A stretch of 64,000 nt of DNA from Blautia hydrogenotrophica DSM 10507 (GCF_034356035.1 NZ_CP136423.1:2294001-2358000), one strand, 5' to 3'; positions 53,444 through 63,713 are shown, numbered from the stretch's first letter. Made by a program: numbers and translations. Notes: generated by a model not told the origin, from the letters alone.

Positions 53444-56400
53444 GTTCGATGTCCTCCATAATTACTTTGTTTAATACTTGTGTGTTTGTGTTTACCAGGG
53501 CTTTTTGCAGTTCCTCGAATTTTTTGTCGATGTAAGACTTGGTATCTGCTACATACTCCATTTCTAAGCCTGCCTGCGGGGTGGAATCTGTAGAAACGTT
53601 CGTGGTTGGGTAATTAGTGTGGAGGGCGCGATAAGCTTTCAGTTGTTTTTCCAACAAATCAGTTTCTGTCTCAGGTATCCCTTTATATGTAAAGTAGAAC
53701 ACAGCATCTTGAAGTTTTGCGTTGAAAGCATCAAGGTCTCCAACATCCTTTATTCTCGCCCAGATTCCGCCATAACTAATATAAAAACCAGTTTCATTTC
53801 TATTAAGCACAGTATTTGTATACTGCATATATGTAGATATCCCTGTTCCAGGAAGAGCCATTTCTTTTGTTTCTGAAATTTCTGGAATACTACAAAAATA
53901 CAATTCGCTTCCTTCTACGGCATAATCACCATTCTTAGCAAAAACAGGATTTTCCTTTTTAATAACTCTCTGGATATATTTTCCACGCTCAAAATCCGCC
54001 TCATCACAAATCCATTGCTGGCCCTTCTCATCTGTATAATTGCCGCCTGAATCTACCGGAATTCCTGGGAGACCGTTAGGAGTGGAGAGGGTGAGGGGTT
54101 GTAGTTTGCAAGGTTCCCATGGAAGAGCGGTGGAACCAGCGTTTAGCATCGGACGGATTATTTCATTTGTTACTGTCGTCCCTTCGGTAATTTGTATTTG
54201 GATTCTTGAATTAGAATATTTTTCATAGTCAAATTGATTTGGTATATAAATTCCATTACCTACGTCCTTATAACCTTTATTTACCATATTTGTATATACT
54301 ATCGAGATGCTTTCACTTTTTCCTCCACTTAGAAAAACATCGTTAGCCTTTGGTAACATTGACAAAAGGAAAAAGGAATTGCTTGTTGCCTTACCATTTG
54401 CAGTTACACTTCCGTCATCATTAACGGTATATGTTATCCCGTTAATCGTTGCTGATGCATATGTTTTTGCAATCAACTGCGCTCCAAATACACGAACCTC
54501 TAAACTCCCATCACTCCCAGGAATCTTAATCTCCTGCGGATAATCAGGATTCGGACTAGGTTGATTGCCGGCGTAAGGTTCATACGGAGCTTGTGTTTCG
54601 CCCACGTTAAGCATCGGATATATGGTATAATTTGTTTTCTGTAAATCTGGTGAATCATATTTAATCATAACTCTTCTTAATTTATCATCCGCTTTAAATT
54701 CTATTGCAGTGTTTCTTAAATATTCTATAGTATCATCCTGCCGTGTTATATCCACCTGAAAGGTTAATGTACTGACTTCATGGCTTCCTCCTGATATGAA
54801 ATATTTGCCTTCTGGGAAACTTGAAACATTTTCAAAATAGGCTTGTGCATATCGTTTGGTAGGTGTCCCTGTCACAGTGACACTTCCATCAGAATTTATC
54901 ACACCCGTCAAACCATCATTAGTTGTTAAGTTTTCTTTTTTTGGTTGAAATAACTGCGCCCCAGTTGTCTTCGCTTGTTCACCCTTTCCAAACACCTTCA
55001 GCCCTTTTAGTCCCAGATCAGAGCTATCCGTAACATTCAGCATTTCCCCGCTTGCCTTCTCCACAATCGCCGGGGCTTTCTGGGTATTTTCATTGATGGA
55101 CTTTTCTATGTATTGTTCTGTCTCAGGGACATAATCAACCTCTATTCCAGGCATGAGAGATTCCGCTGTAAAGACGTTTACTACAGGATTGTACAACTTT
55201 AATGCCCGGTAAGCTGCGATTTCTTCTGGGGAAAGATCGGTTTCTATAGGTTCGGCAAGAATTCCATACATGACTGCGTCGTTCATGATATCCGCAATAT
55301 ATTCAATGGTATCTGTCGTGTTTTTATAGTTTAGCCTGATGTTCCCGTTGTTATTTACAAACATCGTATTTTCTGATGCTCCCGTGTCTTTTCCCAACAT
55401 ATGCGAGCATATCACTAAGCTATCTATTTTATACTTATCAAAATCTTTGTTTGTATAATATTGGCCGGAATTATTTCTAATCCAACTCGTCTCAACAAAA
55501 TTTGTCTTTCCTATTCTCTGAATATATTTCCCTCTCACAAAATCAATCTCATCGCACACCCACTGTTGTCCATCCTCATCCGTATAATTACCGCCGGATT
55601 TTACCGGGATTCCAGGTAAACCATTTGGAGTGGAGAGGGTGAGGGATTGGTCCTTATAAGGCGCCCAAGGGAGGGCCGTGGTGCCTGCATTAAGCATCGG
55701 ATTTATAGTCACATTATCTACTATTTCATTTGTCGGAACAACAAGTGCAATATTATAAGGAGCTGTAACATTAGTAAAAACAAAGGAAATGCCTTCCCCA
55801 TTATCTTTCACCGCACTGTTATTTCCATCATAATTCCAGCATTGCAATGTTACGTTCGTCCCCGCCTTGTTCCCGCTCAAATATAACGTTCCGATTTTGG
55901 CAAACTGTCTTGCCAATAAAGCATCATTCGTAATTAGATTATAAACAGAATTAGCTTCTCCTGTATTTTGTCCATTGATTGTAACAGAACCGTCCGCGTT
56001 TTGTTTGAACGTCACACCATATTGTGTTTTTTCTTCATTTTCATTGAGTGGTATCAGATTCGCCGCTTTTAATTCCACTCTAATCTCTTTATCACTCCCA
56101 GGAATCTCAATCTCCTGCGGATACTCCGGGCTGGGAGAGGGTTTCTCACCGGTGTAAGGCTCCCAGGGTAAAGCCTTAGAACCAGCATTTATCATAGGGT
56201 ATATGGTTTTTGGTGAAGAATCTGTGTAAGTATACGCAACACCTGTGATCTGTATTTCTGTCTCACTGGTTATCGCGCCTGTTTTTAATGCACTGTTTCC
56301 CAGCGTTTGCATGGAACAGTTCTGTAGATAGTATCTGCCGGCTGGCAAAGTCATTACTACATCCGTTCCATTATAACTTCCAATGAACCAGAATGTTGCA

Positions 56401-57599
56401 TTGTTTGATGACAACGTACCACTAAAAGATGCTATCCCCCCAGAAACACTCATGGTTACTCCAAATATTTTATTAGTTTTATCTGGTGCATTGAGTAACT
56501 GTGCCCCTGTCGTTGTATTCTGTTCGGCCTTACCATATACTCTCATCCCTACTGGCGGCTGTTCTGATGGATTTTCAATCTGCAAAATTTCCCCGCTGAC
56601 TGTCTCAACTGGCCCTCGTAATTTTACAGCATCAATTTCATGCAGTCTTGCTCCAACCTTCTCCGCATCCGCAGCTTGCCCCGTCTGGCTTAGAGTATCA
56701 TCTACTTTGATTGGGATTTCCCCCGGCTTTACTGTTCCGTCTTCCCCAACAACAAGAGCTTTCCCTGCATTTTCCTGTCCCTGGTTCTTGTCTAGTTTAT
56801 TCCTTATGTCTTCGGTGTTTTTCTGTATCTGCTGTATATTTGTGTCTTCCGCTATCTCTTTTAATGCACTGTCTTTTGCACTGTTCACGGACTGCACAGC
56901 TTCTGTTTTTGCAGTTGCAATACTTTCTTTTGCACCAGTCTCCGCACTTGATACCGCATTTACTGCCTCTGTTTTCGCGGTCCCAATTTCTGTTTTCGCG
57001 GTTTCCGTCTGAGATTCTATCTCTGACTTAACTTCCGTGCCAGCGTCTGTTACCGACTTTATTACATTCTCTTTCGTATCACTTATAGCATCCAGCGCCA
57101 CTGCACCTGTGCTTTTGATTTGTTCCTTCCAGCTCTCTCCTGCCGTTTGTACTTCCAACGTTGCTTCTGCCAGCTTGGCGGCAATGCTTTCCAGCGCTTT
57201 GCCTAACTCTGTCCCTATGGACTTTTCTGCCGTTGTTTGTGCCTGTGTTACCGCTGTTGTTGCTGTGATCTGTGCCTTAGAAACCGTTTCCAAAGCTTCC
57301 GCCTCAGCGGCATTTATATTCTTTAACCCGCTTGTGATTAAATCTGTAAGCTCCTGTACCTTAACGTCCGCGCTTTTCAAAGCTTCCTTTATGGTTTCCG
57401 CCGCCGCTTCCACCTGTACCACAAGCTCCTTGTATTCCTCGCTTGACACATATTTCAGGGATTCCAACCACTCTTCCAGCGTCCCTTCAAAGCCCTGCTG
57501 TACTACCAGCTCGTAGGCGTTCAGCCCAACCACACGCCCCAGGTCGGCAAGCTCGATTCCGCCCGCCTGTAGTAAATCCTTCATTTCCTGCTCTGTCAT
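53436..57599 (-). CDS. Large receptor-binding tail fibre with internal duplications
   Basis: 1387 residues. 1-75: short N-terminal attachment domain. ~75-270: Ala/Thr/Glu coiled coil with TAKTEAV and SAETGAKESI-like repeats. ~330-1350: modules present twice: SGEIL/SGEML..GK.EQ.TTGAQL, PMLNAG..PYEPY.G, PSP.PDYPQEI.IPGSD, DGSVT.NG, LTLSTPNGLPGIPV.SGGNYTDE, GKYIQR. The C-terminus (KSYIDKKFEELQKALVNTN) is again a coil. Binds the host surface; the repeats suggest alternate ligand modules. Confidence 0.82.
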   Translation of the reverse strand: MTEQEMKDLLQAGGIELADLGRVVGLNAYELVVQQGFEGTLEEWLESLKYVSSEEYKELVVQVEAAAETIKEALKSADVKVQELTDLITSGLKNINAAEAEALETVSKAQITATTAVTQAQTTAEKSIGTELGKALESIAAKLAEATLEVQTAGESWKEQIKSTGAVALDAISDTKENVIKSVTDAGTEVKSEIESQTETAKTEIGTAKTEAVNAVSSAETGAKESIATAKTEAVQSVNSAKDSALKEIAEDTNIQQIQKNTEDIRNKLDKNQGQENAGKALVVGEDGTVKPGEIPIKVDDTLSQTGQAADAEKVGARLHEIDAVKLRGPVETVSGEILQIENPSEQPPVGMRVYGKAEQNTTTGAQLLNAPDKTNKIFGVTMSVSGGIASFSGTLSSNNATFWFIGSYNGTDVVMTLPAGRYYLQNCSMQTLGNSALKTGAITSETEIQITGVAYTYTDSSPKTIYPMINAGSKALPWEPYTGEKPSPSPEYPQEIEIPGSDKEIRVELKAANLIPLNENEEKTQYGVTFKQNADGSVTINGQNTGEANSVYNLITNDALLARQFAKIGTLYLSGNKAGTNVTLQCWNYDGNNSAVKDNGEGISFVFTNVTAPYNIALVVPTNEIVDNVTINPMLNAGTTALPWAPYKDQSLTLSTPNGLPGIPVKSGGNYTDEDGQQWVCDEIDFVRGKYIQRIGKTNFVETSWIRNNSGQYYTNKDFDKYKIDSLVICSHMLGKDTGASENTMFVNNNGNIRLNYKNTTDTIEYIADIMNDAVMYGILAEPIETDLSPEEIAAYRALKLYNPVVNVFTAESLMPGIEVDYVPETEQYIEKSINENTQKAPAIVEKASGEMLNVTDSSDLGLKGLKVFGKGEQAKTTGAQLFQPKKENLTTNDGLTGVINSDGSVTVTGTPTKRYAQAYFENVSSFPEGKYFISGGSHEVSTLTFQVDITRQDDTIEYLRNTAIEFKADDKLRRVMIKYDSPDLQKTNYTIYPMLNVGETQAPYEPYAGNQPSPNPDYPQEIKIPGSDGSLEVRVFGAQLIAKTYASATINGITYTVNDDGSVTANGKATSNSFFLLSMLPKANDVFLSGGKSESISIVYTNMVNKGYKDVGNGIYIPNQFDYEKYSNSRIQIQITEGTTVTNEIIRPMLNAGSTALPWEPCKLQPLTLSTPNGLPGIPVDSGGNYTDEKGQQWICDEADFERGKYIQRVIKKENPVFAKNGDYAVEGSELYFCSIPEISETKEMALPGTGISTYMQYTNTVLNRNETGFYISYGGIWARIKDVGDLDAFNAKLQDAVFYFTYKGIPETETDLLEKQLKAYRALHTNYPTTNVSTDSTPQAGLEMEYVADTKSYIDKKFEELQKALVNTNTQVLNKVIMEDIEHV

Positions 57600-58216
57600 G
57601 TGCTGTCTCCCTTCGTTCCAAAAATTAAATGCCCTTGTTCGTTGATATATGCCGCTGGGGGCTTATCTGCGGAATTATAAATCAAGTGTAAATTATTCCC
57701 TAAAATTCGAAAGGCAAACATTCCGTTTGCTGGGATTACAATGCCGGGAATCCCCTGTTCCCCCTGCGGACCTGGTGGTCCCGTAAACTTTCCTGCATCT
57801 GCATCGTCCCGAACACCCTGCGCTATTTCCTTAGTATCTTCTACGATACCAATTAATTGTTCATAGACATCCGGCGACGGCGGGTTGGAAGTGCTGCTTT
57901 TGGTGTAGCCGGATTTTAAAATCCTGACAAACGCTTCGTTTGCTGTCCGCAAGTCCTCACAAAATACAGATACGCTTCCCACACATTCTCGGTCTGTGTC
58001 CCAGAATTCCCACGGAATTAAACATTCGTTGTTGTCGTCCAAGACTGCCGCTTTGGTCTGCTTGCCTTGGGTAAATAACGCTGTTTTAATACCCGTCCAT
58101 TCCGGTGTCTGAAAATCGAAATGTGCATAAAAATAATTCCGAGATTTTGCTACTGGGGCCAGGCTATCTATCCGGGTGATATATTGGCCCTTTAAAACAA
58201 ATCGTAAGGTTGGCAT
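57596..58216 (-). CDS. BppU-like baseplate/fibre protein with collagen-like stretch
   Basis: 206 residues. N-terminal BppU-like domain (MPTLRFVLKGQYITRIDSL ... FQTPEWTGIKTALFTQG), a helix, collagen-like GPPGPQGEQGIPG (~143-155) and a C-terminal beta part (NNLHLIYNSADKPPAAYI). Links baseplate to fibre. Overlaps the fibre gene by 4 bp. Confidence 0.7.
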   Translation of the reverse strand: MPTLRFVLKGQYITRIDSLAPVAKSRNYFYAHFDFQTPEWTGIKTALFTQGKQTKAAVLDDNNECLIPWEFWDTDRECVGSVSVFCEDLRTANEAFVRILKSGYTKSSTSNPPSPDVYEQLIGIVEDTKEIAQGVRDDADAGKFTGPPGPQGEQGIPGIVIPANGMFAFRILGNNLHLIYNSADKPPAAYINEQGHLIFGTKGDST

Positions 58217-58258
58217 CTAACCACTCCTTTCAAAAAAAATAAAACTACGTCAGTCTTT

Positions 58259-59299
58259 TTAATACCCTATCGCCAACCACAGGATACTCCTATCATTATG
58301 TGCTGCGCCGTCTGCTGCCCGCACCCGGAAGGATGCCTGTGACAAGTTTACGTTATTCGTGGGGTTTGCCGCCAGATAATAGTTTCCCAAGGGGATACAA
58401 GTCAGGAACGGAGGCGCCCCATAGGCATGTGGAAACGTGATCGCATCTGTCTGGATAGAACCCGAAGCAGGCACATCCAGATTGTCGATACGTCCCCATT
58501 GGATTTTTAGGTTTCCCAAAAGAAACGCTCCGCTTTGAGCCGACTCGCTTTCTGCATCCTGTTTTAGCTTTTCAAACACTTCTGACTCTACATCCGAAAA
58601 ATATTTTTTGATTTTTCCAAATAAAATAGCCAGAGTTTCCTCTGACTGAATGTTCTGCCTCTGTGATGCTTCAGAAAAATCCACCTGCTGCTGAGACAGG
58701 TTTTCAACTGCGCCCGTATCACCTCTTGGTATGGCAAAATTCAAAACTGCCGCATTTTCTGTCCCGGTATTTGTCACGCTTGCTTGTGTCCCTGGCTTAC
58801 CGGTGGTCACTGTTCCGATCTGAATGGTAGCTGCGGGGCCTTGTGGACCAGTTGCTCCTGTTGCACCTGTGTTTCCTATGGAGCCTTTCGGTCCAGTTGG
58901 TCCTTTAATGGAACCAATGTATTTCCATTTAGCTACAGACGCTAATCCGCCCACCGTGCAATAATAGACATAGCCCGTTGATATATTTAAATAGTAATCT
59001 CCTTTATTTGCATCATTAATCCCTGAATTGCTGAATATCTGTTCCGACGTTGATGTTCCTGTAATTTTGGTTCCATAATCCCATCTGCTTCCGCGTTCTC
59101 CTTTTGCAGCACTTTGAACATTTTTCTTCATATCTTCATATGTAGCCATCCGTTCAACAATCCCGGCAATATAACACAAGTAAATTGCTCTTCCATCAGG
59201 GTCATTCGGATCGCCAGATGTTACTACCGCCCATTCCCCAGGAAGCATCTTATTGGGGTCGAAATCAGCATATGCTCCTCTTCTACTTTGTATTGCCAT
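58259..59299 (-). CDS. Tail fibre protein with collagen-like region
   Basis: 346 residues: N-terminal domain with RGAYADFDPNKMLPGEWAVV (~6-25, typical of structural phage proteins), YYLNISTGYVYYCTVGG, collagen-like GPTGPKGSIGNTGATGATGP (~133-152), a coil (SEASQRQNIQSEETLAILFG), and a C-terminal beta domain (AITFPHAYGAPPFLTCIP). Confidence 0.75.
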   Translation of the reverse strand: MAIQSRRGAYADFDPNKMLPGEWAVVTSGDPNDPDGRAIYLCYIAGIVERMATYEDMKKNVQSAAKGERGSRWDYGTKITGTSTSEQIFSNSGINDANKGDYYLNISTGYVYYCTVGGLASVAKWKYIGSIKGPTGPKGSIGNTGATGATGPQGPAATIQIGTVTTGKPGTQASVTNTGTENAAVLNFAIPRGDTGAVENLSQQQVDFSEASQRQNIQSEETLAILFGKIKKYFSDVESEVFEKLKQDAESESAQSGAFLLGNLKIQWGRIDNLDVPASGSIQTDAITFPHAYGAPPFLTCIPLGNYYLAANPTNNVNLSQASFRVRAADGAAHNDRSILWLAIGY

Positions 59300-59499
59300 T
59301 ATGCATCACCTGAAAGCCTTTCTGTCACAATATTTTCGATTGATTTTACTTTATCGTAAATATCGCCAACTGCATAAAATGTCGGCGCTTTTTCATTTTT
59401 TTTGACAATATCTCCATTTTCATTTACTTCATTGTAAGTAGCTGTCACTGCATATTCGCCTCCTTGATTAATAATACTGATGATTTTAATTGCTTTCAT
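59299..59499 (-). CDS. Small phage structural-region protein
   Basis: 66 residues, MKAIKIISIINQGGEYAVTA ... FYAVGDIYDKVKSIENIVTERL. Overlaps both neighbours. Not recognised. Confidence 0.55.
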   Translation of the reverse strand: MKAIKIISIINQGGEYAVTATYNEVNENGDIVKKNEKAPTFYAVGDIYDKVKSIENIVTERLSGDA

Positions 59500-62233
59500 T
59501 TATCAATTCCTCCATTTCCAAATCATATTTATAAATAACTTCATCTAACATCCCATGAATCTCTGCGTCTGATTCCTCTACTAATTCATTGATATTTTCA
59601 TCAATTTCATCGTCATAGTCTAAATATGCATTTTGGTACAAATAATATAATTCAACATTATTTAATCTATAGCTCTCAAAATTACGCTGGATTGCTTTTA
59701 TTTCCCAGGAAAACTCTAAATTTGGTGTTCCTTTAACAATGAAATAATCTCCTTCTTTTTTAGAAACCCATATATCTCCTTCCCCTTCCTTCTGGAGAAA
59801 AACATGATAATTAGCCACTGCACAGACCGTATTCGCAAATATAGGGTCTATGTCAATAATTGCAATCCCATCTGAATTTATCTGGCCGCCTCCTATATCT
59901 CCAAACATTGGGGTTGGTGTCTCATAGCAATATTGAGCAACTGTTTCGTAATTATCAGTTTCGACAATGCGGCTTTTTGAGCCAATTACTGCTGCGTCTC
60001 CTTCTATTAAAATTTTATTTCCTTTTAAATGAATCGTTCCATTTTCGCAGGAAAATGCAGCATGGCGACGTCTATCTTCATACTGAGCAACCAAATCTAA
60101 AATTGTCCATTGTGTATCACCTAAACCGCCAGAAATAATTGCATCTGTAAGAGAAATATATTCCACTCCCCAAACATTTGCAGACTTGCTCGTGAATTTT
60201 CCATTGAGTTCTGAACCGGATTGATCTATCTTTCCGACTAACCCTCCCGAACTATTAAGAACTCTTAATATCCCATTTTTATTAGAACTTCCACCGAGTG
60301 TCAGAGTTCCACCTTTCGCCCAATCGAAATAAAACCCTATAACAGCCAGCACATTAAGAAATGCGTTTCCTGATGAATCTATACCTGCATTCCATGTCTT
60401 TCCACCATCTGTAGAAACTTCGAAACCAAGTTCCGTTTTCTTCCATATCGTGTCCGAATCTTCTAGTTTCGGTTTATTGTGCTGGTAAACAATTACACCG
60501 CCATTTTCTGTCCTTTTTACCGTCCTAAACATACCCAGACTATTGGCTATAACGTCGGTTATCTGATTTACGATTTTTTCATACTCTGTTAGCTGCTGTT
60601 CTGTCTGATTTCGGTTATCGACATAGGCCTGTGTGATCTGACTATACCTTGATGCACTGTTTCTGGACGGTGTTTCAGCCCCACAGCTTAACTTCTGTTG
60701 ATTTCCAACCTGAAAAGTAGAGCTAGTAATGAATGTCTGGTATGTGTTATTTTTTCGGTCAGTGATATAAGCACAATCTCCTGCCTCAATAGAAGGGTTT
60801 GATAATGCGGAAATAGAAAAAGGACGAAATCTAAGACCAATCAGTTTTTCACCAAGATAATCTGCCACATCTTGACCGTTTCCAGGTAAAATAAATTTAT
60901 TGTTGGAAATCTCAAGCAAATATCCTTCTTCTCCTGACTCATAAGTCCCGGCTTTTTTTGAATCTTTGGCAAATTCTTTCACATGTATTCCTGTTATCAC
61001 TACATCATCCGTAAATACTGTGGCAGAAAAAAAGGAATGCAGGTGATGAATACTTTCCTGATCTTCAAAAGTCCCGGCATCAACGACATCTCCTGTATCG
61101 AAATCAAAGGTTCCGCCATCTGCGCAATCAGCCATTTCATATTGTTCCTCTCCCTGCGCAGGAGTCCAGTACAAAGGAGCATCTACGTTTCCCTCGTATA
61201 AGCAAGCCCATCGACTTACTGTTCCGCTTCCACTATTTCCGAAGACAACAAATTTTACAGAATTTCCAGAAACACTTTGAGGGGTTGTGAACACAACTTT
61301 CTCTACCCCATTTTGCCCGTTTGAAAAATTACACAAAATATTACTGCTGGTTTTGTCATATACCCGAATAAATGCATTTTCATTCGGCACTTTCGCACTG
61401 GACACAAGTGTATATGTAGTATTGGCTTTTAATGTTTTAGATATAAAGTCTCGAATAACTCCTTTTGAAGCTGGCGCATATATAGATGTCCCAGAATTGC
61501 TAAGAAGATTTTCGAATTTCCCGCCTGGCTGATCTTTGAATGTTCCGCCATTTAAATTTCCGGTCTGCTCAAAGGTGGCCTGCTCATACCATTTTAAAGC
61601 TAATCTTCCGTAAACATCCATTCTAGCCCATTTGCAGGATATTTGGCAAATCCATTGAAGAACTTGGCGAAATGTAAGAGCCGAATCATCAGGTCTTTCT
61701 TTTACTACGTAATCATCATTATCAAATCTTGCTGTTATGTATGTAATTCCACAATTTTTGCAAGCATCTAAATAAATTTCTAGTAATGTAGCTGGATATT
61801 TCAATGTACTAATCGAATAATCTTTATCAAATTTTGATAGATAATCCAAGCAGGTAATTGATATTAAACTTCCATTATATTTTGCTTCATCAACAATAAA
61901 TGTGCCTTTTCTTATTTTCTCTATTGTTCCATTTGAAAGTTCCATGCCAACATAAACTACAACATTAGCCTCTGAAAAATCATAAATTGAATAATTATCA
62001 TATATATTATTAATTATAAAAGAACACTGATTAATAATTGCTGCACCTATATCAAAAGAGTTCTCCGATGATACTGCATCTTTGATAGCAAGAGAATTTC
62101 CCCAGAGCTCCTTATTTGTTAATTTTATTTCCGTTTTGTCTTTTAGCGTAATATCAACATATTCCAAATAGTTCCGATTATCTTTATTTAATTCTTTTTT
62201 GAAATCACTTGATAAATTAAGTATGATATTCAC
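59486..62233 (-). CDS. Tail-associated protein (tail tip/hub)
   Basis: 915 residues. 1-200: hub-like phage tail domain (LEYVDITLKDKTEIKLTNKE ... ISITCLDYLSKFDKDYSI). ~225-360: inserted carbohydrate-binding-like jelly roll (LKANTTYTLVSSAKVPNENA). ~380-520: rest of the hub (GNGQDVADYLGEKLIGLRFR, GDCAYITDRKNNTYQTFITS). The C-terminal third is fibre-like and ends in an acidic helical tail. Belongs after the tape measure and distal tail protein in a normal siphophage. Confidence 0.75.
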   Translation of the reverse strand: MNIILNLSSDFKKELNKDNRNYLEYVDITLKDKTEIKLTNKELWGNSLAIKDAVSSENSFDIGAAIINQCSFIINNIYDNYSIYDFSEANVVVYVGMELSNGTIEKIRKGTFIVDEAKYNGSLISITCLDYLSKFDKDYSISTLKYPATLLEIYLDACKNCGITYITARFDNDDYVVKERPDDSALTFRQVLQWICQISCKWARMDVYGRLALKWYEQATFEQTGNLNGGTFKDQPGGKFENLLSNSGTSIYAPASKGVIRDFISKTLKANTTYTLVSSAKVPNENAFIRVYDKTSSNILCNFSNGQNGVEKVVFTTPQSVSGNSVKFVVFGNSGSGTVSRWACLYEGNVDAPLYWTPAQGEEQYEMADCADGGTFDFDTGDVVDAGTFEDQESIHHLHSFFSATVFTDDVVITGIHVKEFAKDSKKAGTYESGEEGYLLEISNNKFILPGNGQDVADYLGEKLIGLRFRPFSISALSNPSIEAGDCAYITDRKNNTYQTFITSSTFQVGNQQKLSCGAETPSRNSASRYSQITQAYVDNRNQTEQQLTEYEKIVNQITDVIANSLGMFRTVKRTENGGVIVYQHNKPKLEDSDTIWKKTELGFEVSTDGGKTWNAGIDSSGNAFLNVLAVIGFYFDWAKGGTLTLGGSSNKNGILRVLNSSGGLVGKIDQSGSELNGKFTSKSANVWGVEYISLTDAIISGGLGDTQWTILDLVAQYEDRRRHAAFSCENGTIHLKGNKILIEGDAAVIGSKSRIVETDNYETVAQYCYETPTPMFGDIGGGQINSDGIAIIDIDPIFANTVCAVANYHVFLQKEGEGDIWVSKKEGDYFIVKGTPNLEFSWEIKAIQRNFESYRLNNVELYYLYQNAYLDYDDEIDENINELVEESDAEIHGMLDEVIYKYDLEMEELINESN

Positions 62234-62622
62234 CTCTCAATAAAGTCGAAACTGACGCCTTCCATTCTCTGATTTCCTATCCACCAGCACTTAAAAGGCG
62301 AACTTCTGTCTCCGACATAAAAAGTTCTTACTGCATGTTTGTTTCGATCTAATAAATCTGGATATTCAACTTCTATGTACTCTGGATTTACTGCTTGTAT
62401 AATGTCACAAGCCGTATCCCAGTCTGGTGCGTTCCAACCGATACTGAGTTTTCTTTTCTGCCCCACCCGGTTCTTATGCATAATAGTATCGTCTGTCCGG
62501 CCCGATTCCGATGCTGAAATGTCTTGCAAACCCCATGTAAATGACGAAGGACAGGGCATTGCTACCCCGTCCACTTTTAAGAATACATCTTTTATTTGTT
62601 TAGTTAATTCCAATACAACCAT
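62230..62622 (-). CDS. DUF6711-like tail protein
   Basis: 130 residues: KVDGVAMPCPSSFTWGLQDI ... GQKRKLSIGWNAPDWDTACD ... YVGDRSSPFKCW. Small tail protein usually placed between the tape measure gene and the tail-tip gene. Here nothing of the tape measure precedes it: 47 bp upstream a terminator ends another transcription unit. Confidence 0.75.
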   Translation of the reverse strand: MVVLELTKQIKDVFLKVDGVAMPCPSSFTWGLQDISASESGRTDDTIMHKNRVGQKRKLSIGWNAPDWDTACDIIQAVNPEYIEVEYPDLLDRNKHAVRTFYVGDRSSPFKCWWIGNQRMEGVSFDFIER

Positions 62623-62668
62623 CTCCGTTCTTTCTGGTCAGCGACTAAATCCATTTATTAGCCGGAAA

Positions 62669-62696
62669 AAAGCACCTGCTTTTCGGCAAGTGCTTT
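62669..62696 (-). terminator. Terminator between the Fic unit and the tail genes
   Basis: 11-bp stem AAAGCACCTGC (62669-62679)/GCAAGTGCTTT (62686-62696) with one mismatch; T-rich on the minus strand. Its place right before a tail gene is abnormal for a late operon. Confidence 0.65.
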
Positions 62697-62756
62697 CTAT
62701 ACATTACATATATTTTATATTATACTTCATTTTTCAGTTCTGTAGGTACTCACATT

Positions 62757-62975
62757 TCACATATAGTCGTATGGTGTCCGTTCTTTTTTTATAGGTTTAT
62801 ATACCAACTGCTTTTCCGCTTCCAATCTAGTCTTATATATTCTTCCTCTAGGAAGGCGTATTGCTCCCCCAGTCGGCAACAATACCGTATACAAATTCCC
62901 AGTAATTGAACGTATCACAACCTCTGTCACCTTTCGGCGGTTTTCCACAATGTACACAATATCGCCTTTTTCCAT
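62757..62975 (-). CDS. Small beta-rich protein, Fic neighbour
   Basis: 72 residues: MEKGDIVYIVENRRKVTEVV ... NLYTVLLPTGGAIRLPRGRIYKTRLEAEKQL, resembling a KOW/SH3-like strand set. Three bp after the Fic gene, so cotranscribed. Unknown; possible accessory of Fic. Confidence 0.6.
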   Translation of the reverse strand: MEKGDIVYIVENRRKVTEVVIRSITGNLYTVLLPTGGAIRLPRGRIYKTRLEAEKQLVYKPIKKERTPYDYM

Positions 62976-62978
62976 ATA

Positions 62979-63713
62979 TTATCCCTCAAAATACCTACAT
63001 TTTTCCCTATAATCCGACTGCTCCTGTAAGAATAAGTTGACCATCTTTTGGGTTGTTCCTTCTTCTCTATATTCTCTAAAAGCTTCCAGGTATCTATTTC
63101 TATTCCGGTCTTCAATAATGAGAGGCACCAAACCATTTCTCAAACATTCTCTGAAAACAATTAATCGGCCAGTTCTTCCGTTTCCATCTTGAAATGGATG
63201 GATACTTTCATATTTCATGTGAAACTCAGCTAAGACTTCTAAATTTACTTTCTGGGTGAAATACCAATCAAGTAATTCTGTCATTCTCTCCGCAACTTCT
63301 GAAGGTGAAACTGTTTGATACATTCCAATCATATTAGGACGTTTTTTATAATCTCCGATTGCATATCCATTTGCTCTATCCTCAAATACCCCTGACTTTA
63401 ATTCATAGTGAAATTCCTTGATTAATTCCTGGTTCAACGGCTGTTCTAAAGTATCTAGCATTTTATTGAACATCAGAAAATGCCCATTCATCTCTTCTAC
63501 ATCTTTCGCTCGATAATAATCGTTTGATTTAGGCAAATATCCTGTGTCAAACAAAGAAGCTGTTTGTTCTTCAGTCAATGTGCTGCCTTCGATCTTATTT
63601 GAATTATAAGCCAAAAGTTTTTGCGTATAAGCATACACCCCTGAACGGTCGGTTCTTGCTCTTTCTATTTTAAATCTATTTAACAAAAAAACTAAAAATT
63701 CAGAATTAGACAT
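62979..63713 (-). CDS. Fic-domain AMP-transferase family protein
   Basis: 244 residues from MSNSEFLVFLLNRFK (GAGAAGGTG upstream). Complete Fic motif HPFQDGNGRTGR (~172-183) with catalytic His172. An inhibitory-helix motif SNKIEGS (~38-44, S-x3-E-G) precedes the domain, so it carries its own autoinhibition (class II). Transfers AMP or a similar group to Tyr/Ser/Thr of a target, often a topoisomerase in toxin-type Fics; target here unknown. Confidence 0.85.
   Translation of the reverse strand: MSNSEFLVFLLNRFKIERARTDRSGVYAYTQKLLAYNSNKIEGSTLTEEQTASLFDTGYLPKSNDYYRAKDVEEMNGHFLMFNKMLDTLEQPLNQELIKEFHYELKSGVFEDRANGYAIGDYKKRPNMIGMYQTVSPSEVAERMTELLDWYFTQKVNLEVLAEFHMKYESIHPFQDGNGRTGRLIVFRECLRNGLVPLIIEDRNRNRYLEAFREYREEGTTQKMVNLFLQEQSDYREKCRYFEG

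Larger units (their letters stand above)
24051..62650. mobile_element. Cryptic prophage in ssrA (right end uncertain)
   Basis: From the integrase to the tail-tip genes all content is of siphophage type: integrase, leftward early/replication operon, repressor switch near 50 kb, endolysin and tail fibres. Head, terminase, portal, tail tube and tape-measure genes are absent from the window. After the DUF6711 gene the organisation changes to terminator, small gene, Fic and a holin-like toxin. Several genes are disrupted. No attR seen, so the right boundary is an estimate. Confidence 0.8.

Noticed and set aside
24149..62622. Stop-codon reassignment (TAG or TAA read as amino acid) in the prophage
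   Set aside because: Genuine stops use TAG (41267-41269 followed by the next start; 33823-33825) and TAA throughout, and the disrupted genes show mixed lesion types, so mutation is simpler.
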